From contig OX387611.1 in the NCBI GenBank assembly GCA_947568835.1, forward strand, positions 624,001 to 688,000: a stretch of 64,000 bases of DNA. Direction: 5' to 3'. The notes under the pieces were generated by a model. The model did no database searches, was not told the DNA's origin, and was given only the letters and a program-made list of their open reading frames with translations. Both the position numbers and the translations under genes were made by a program. The first letter of the stretch is position 1. Each line of letters begins with the position of its first letter. Positions 62,669 through 64,000 of the stretch are shown one piece after another. This DNA is from Protonemura montana. Taxonomy: Eukaryota > Arthropoda > Insecta > Plecoptera > Nemouridae.

Positions 62669-62811
62669 TTGGTAGGTTACAAGTGAACGGCTTACGATTA
62701 TAAGAAAGCGACGTGCATTGTGGATAGGCAAGTCACTTTCCGTTAGCCAAACTTTTTATAAGTTAACGCTTACGTTAAAGTTTTAAGTTAGCGCCGCATT
62801 GTGAATGGGCC
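62669..62811 (+). mobile_element. Right terminus of the Harbinger element
   Basis: It ends with GCGCCGCATTGTGAATGGGC, the complement of the left terminus at 51183, preceded by AACGCTTACGTTAAAG. Confidence 0.75.
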
Positions 62812-63074
62812 TTTACCCATGTTTGTGATTCTGAGTTTCTAAAAATAGTAAACCTTTCGAGCCCACCAGATGTACCTGGCTCGACCCAAAGAATTTATTT
62901 CTTAGTTAGCCTCACGCACGTCGATAAAGTAGTCAAAAAGTTACTAGCAATCACCGTTTGGCGCCACCGTCGAATACTACGCCCTAGCGTCATAGCAGAA
63001 CACCAACCTCTATCGGGCAGAAACTCGCCCTATCATTATAGGACTCTTCCCTACCCGTATTCTTTTCTCCAAGG
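62812..63074 (+). mobile_element. Right part of the split P-element-end copy
   Basis: About 95 percent similar to 62404-62659 (CATGTTTGTGATTCTGAGTT, GAGCCCACCAGATGTACCTG, CAGAAACTCGCCCTATC). Together with 51077-51182 it forms the site interrupted by Harbinger. Confidence 0.78.
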
Positions 63075-64000
63075 TAATACCAAATTGTAAGACTTGACTA
63101 CTGAATTTCATACAAAATTATGAATCTCAAAAGGGGTGAAGATTTCAATTTCCTCTCAATATTAAAGCAAGGCGCAATAACAACAACTTGTATAGGTTGG
63201 TAAAATAATTCCTGATGGTACATTGTTTCTACTCTGTAAACAATTATGACAAAGATGGCGTTTGATTGTTAGTTGACAATCTTTATTTTCTTTCTTCGCT
63301 ACTAGAGTGCGCGGCATGTTTTATAAGCGGCCAACGAGCTTTTTAAAGTTTTATATAGGTTTTATTTGCAAAGGGTTCTTTATAAAGGGTTTTATATTAG
63401 GTTTGTAGATCGCCATTAAATATTTCATCGTGATCATAATGCTTTATTATTATTAATTAATCCTTTGATATGCATCTCTTATTTTTCTCTAATTTTGTTG
63501 ACAACAATCCTGTATAGAGATTTTGTAAAAATGTTTTATAAGGATCCACATGATATCGGCCGATAACTCTTGTAGATTCCATATGGATAATGATCCATAT
63601 CTCTATGGAAGAATTATGGATTCGATAAGGCCATCGATTTCAAAAACTAATCGAATCCACAAGTCTTATGGATCGTTATCTCAAAAGCCGATGATGCCCG
63701 ATGATGCCCGATGATGCCCGATGATTTTGGTGCGCATAGACTGACAGTGTTTCATTGCGCATGTGCAGTACATACTCTTGGAAGCACGACATTTTGAACG
63801 ATTTCGTTCCAACTGACAGTTTATCGTCGAACTGCAAGAACAAAACAATTTTGTTCTTAGTCTTTTCATTCAATTCATTATAAAAAAATTAATAAATCTG
63901 TGGAGAAAAAAAGAAGTTAAGGGATATGAGAACACTTCATCAACATAATGTGTTTGTAGATTTTTAAGTTCAGTAAAGGAATGTGTGGAATATATTTATA
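63075..64000. other. No gene; short GATGCCCGAT repeat
   Basis: AT-rich; four 10-bp units GATGCCCGAT at 63690-63724. No coding feature supported. Confidence 0.5.

Larger units (their letters stand above)
51183..62811. mobile_element. PIF/Harbinger element, expanded by nested insertions
   Basis: The termini AGGCCCATTCACAATGCGGC (left) and its complement ending GGGCCT (right, near 62811) are inverted over about 45 bp. TTAC flanks both ends (51179-51182 and about 62813-62816). An uninterrupted version of the target, GATTACACATGTTTG, exists at 62400. Inside are the transposase and MADF-BESS genes, transcribed convergently. Subtracting the gypsy (about 4.9 kb with its duplication) and P (about 2.85 kb) insertions leaves about 3.9 kb, a normal autonomous Harbinger size. 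A second TIR-like start lies at 51264. Confidence 0.75.

Overview
The window is nuclear DNA of an animal, most likely an arthropod and possibly a crustacean. This rests on spliced genes with GT-AG introns, a kinesin heavy chain of arthropod type, an immune-type Ig/sushi/serine-protease gene, an 18S rRNA pseudogene with arthropod-like variable regions, and dense eukaryotic transposons. No species is claimed. Nothing is prokaryotic.

Layout. (1) 0.57-15.4 kb, + strand: the stalk and tail half of a kinesin-1 heavy chain gene (12 coding exons; the motor domain lies upstream of the window), with a 3'UTR to about 17.0 kb. Most of its introns carry a different tandem array. The first array is built from the end of a coding exon plus its splice donor. 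Others derive from a 5S-rRNA-headed SINE, from the 5' part of a tRNA-like SINE head, or from splice-site-containing sequence. (2) 17-21.8 kb: LINE and MITE fragments, a possible minus-strand exon, a G-tract and a 2.85-kb array of a 23-bp repeat. (3) 21.8-29.5 kb, - strand: an endogenous viral element from the L (polymerase) gene of a non-segmented negative-strand RNA virus, about 1.6 units of a tandem array with a 4062-bp period. A 57-bp in-frame repeat sits at each methyltransferase-to-polymerase junction. A non-autonomous PIF/Harbinger element is inserted in it and a solo-LTR-like sequence lies at its edge. (4) 29.5-39 kb: mostly gene-poor sequence with LINE fragments and small repeats. (5) 39.0-47.06 kb, + strand: a complete secreted modular protein (signal peptide, three Ig-like domains, a sushi domain, a serine-protease domain; 713 residues) with a plausible TATA/Inr promoter and non-coding first exon. 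(6) 47-50.1 kb: a MITE, a LINE end and the 18S pseudogene. (7) 50.6-63.1 kb: nested transposons. A hAT-like end and a P-element fragment are followed by an 11.6-kb interval bounded by Harbinger termini. It carries a Harbinger transposase and a MADF-BESS partner gene, a young CsRn1-like Ty3/gypsy retrotransposon and a P-element transposase gene. (8) 63.1-64 kb: unassigned.

The two host genes look functional. The polymerase EVE carries frameshifts shared by both copies. The Harbinger genes and gypsy ORFs are open. The P transposase has one in-frame stop near its C-terminal conserved block.
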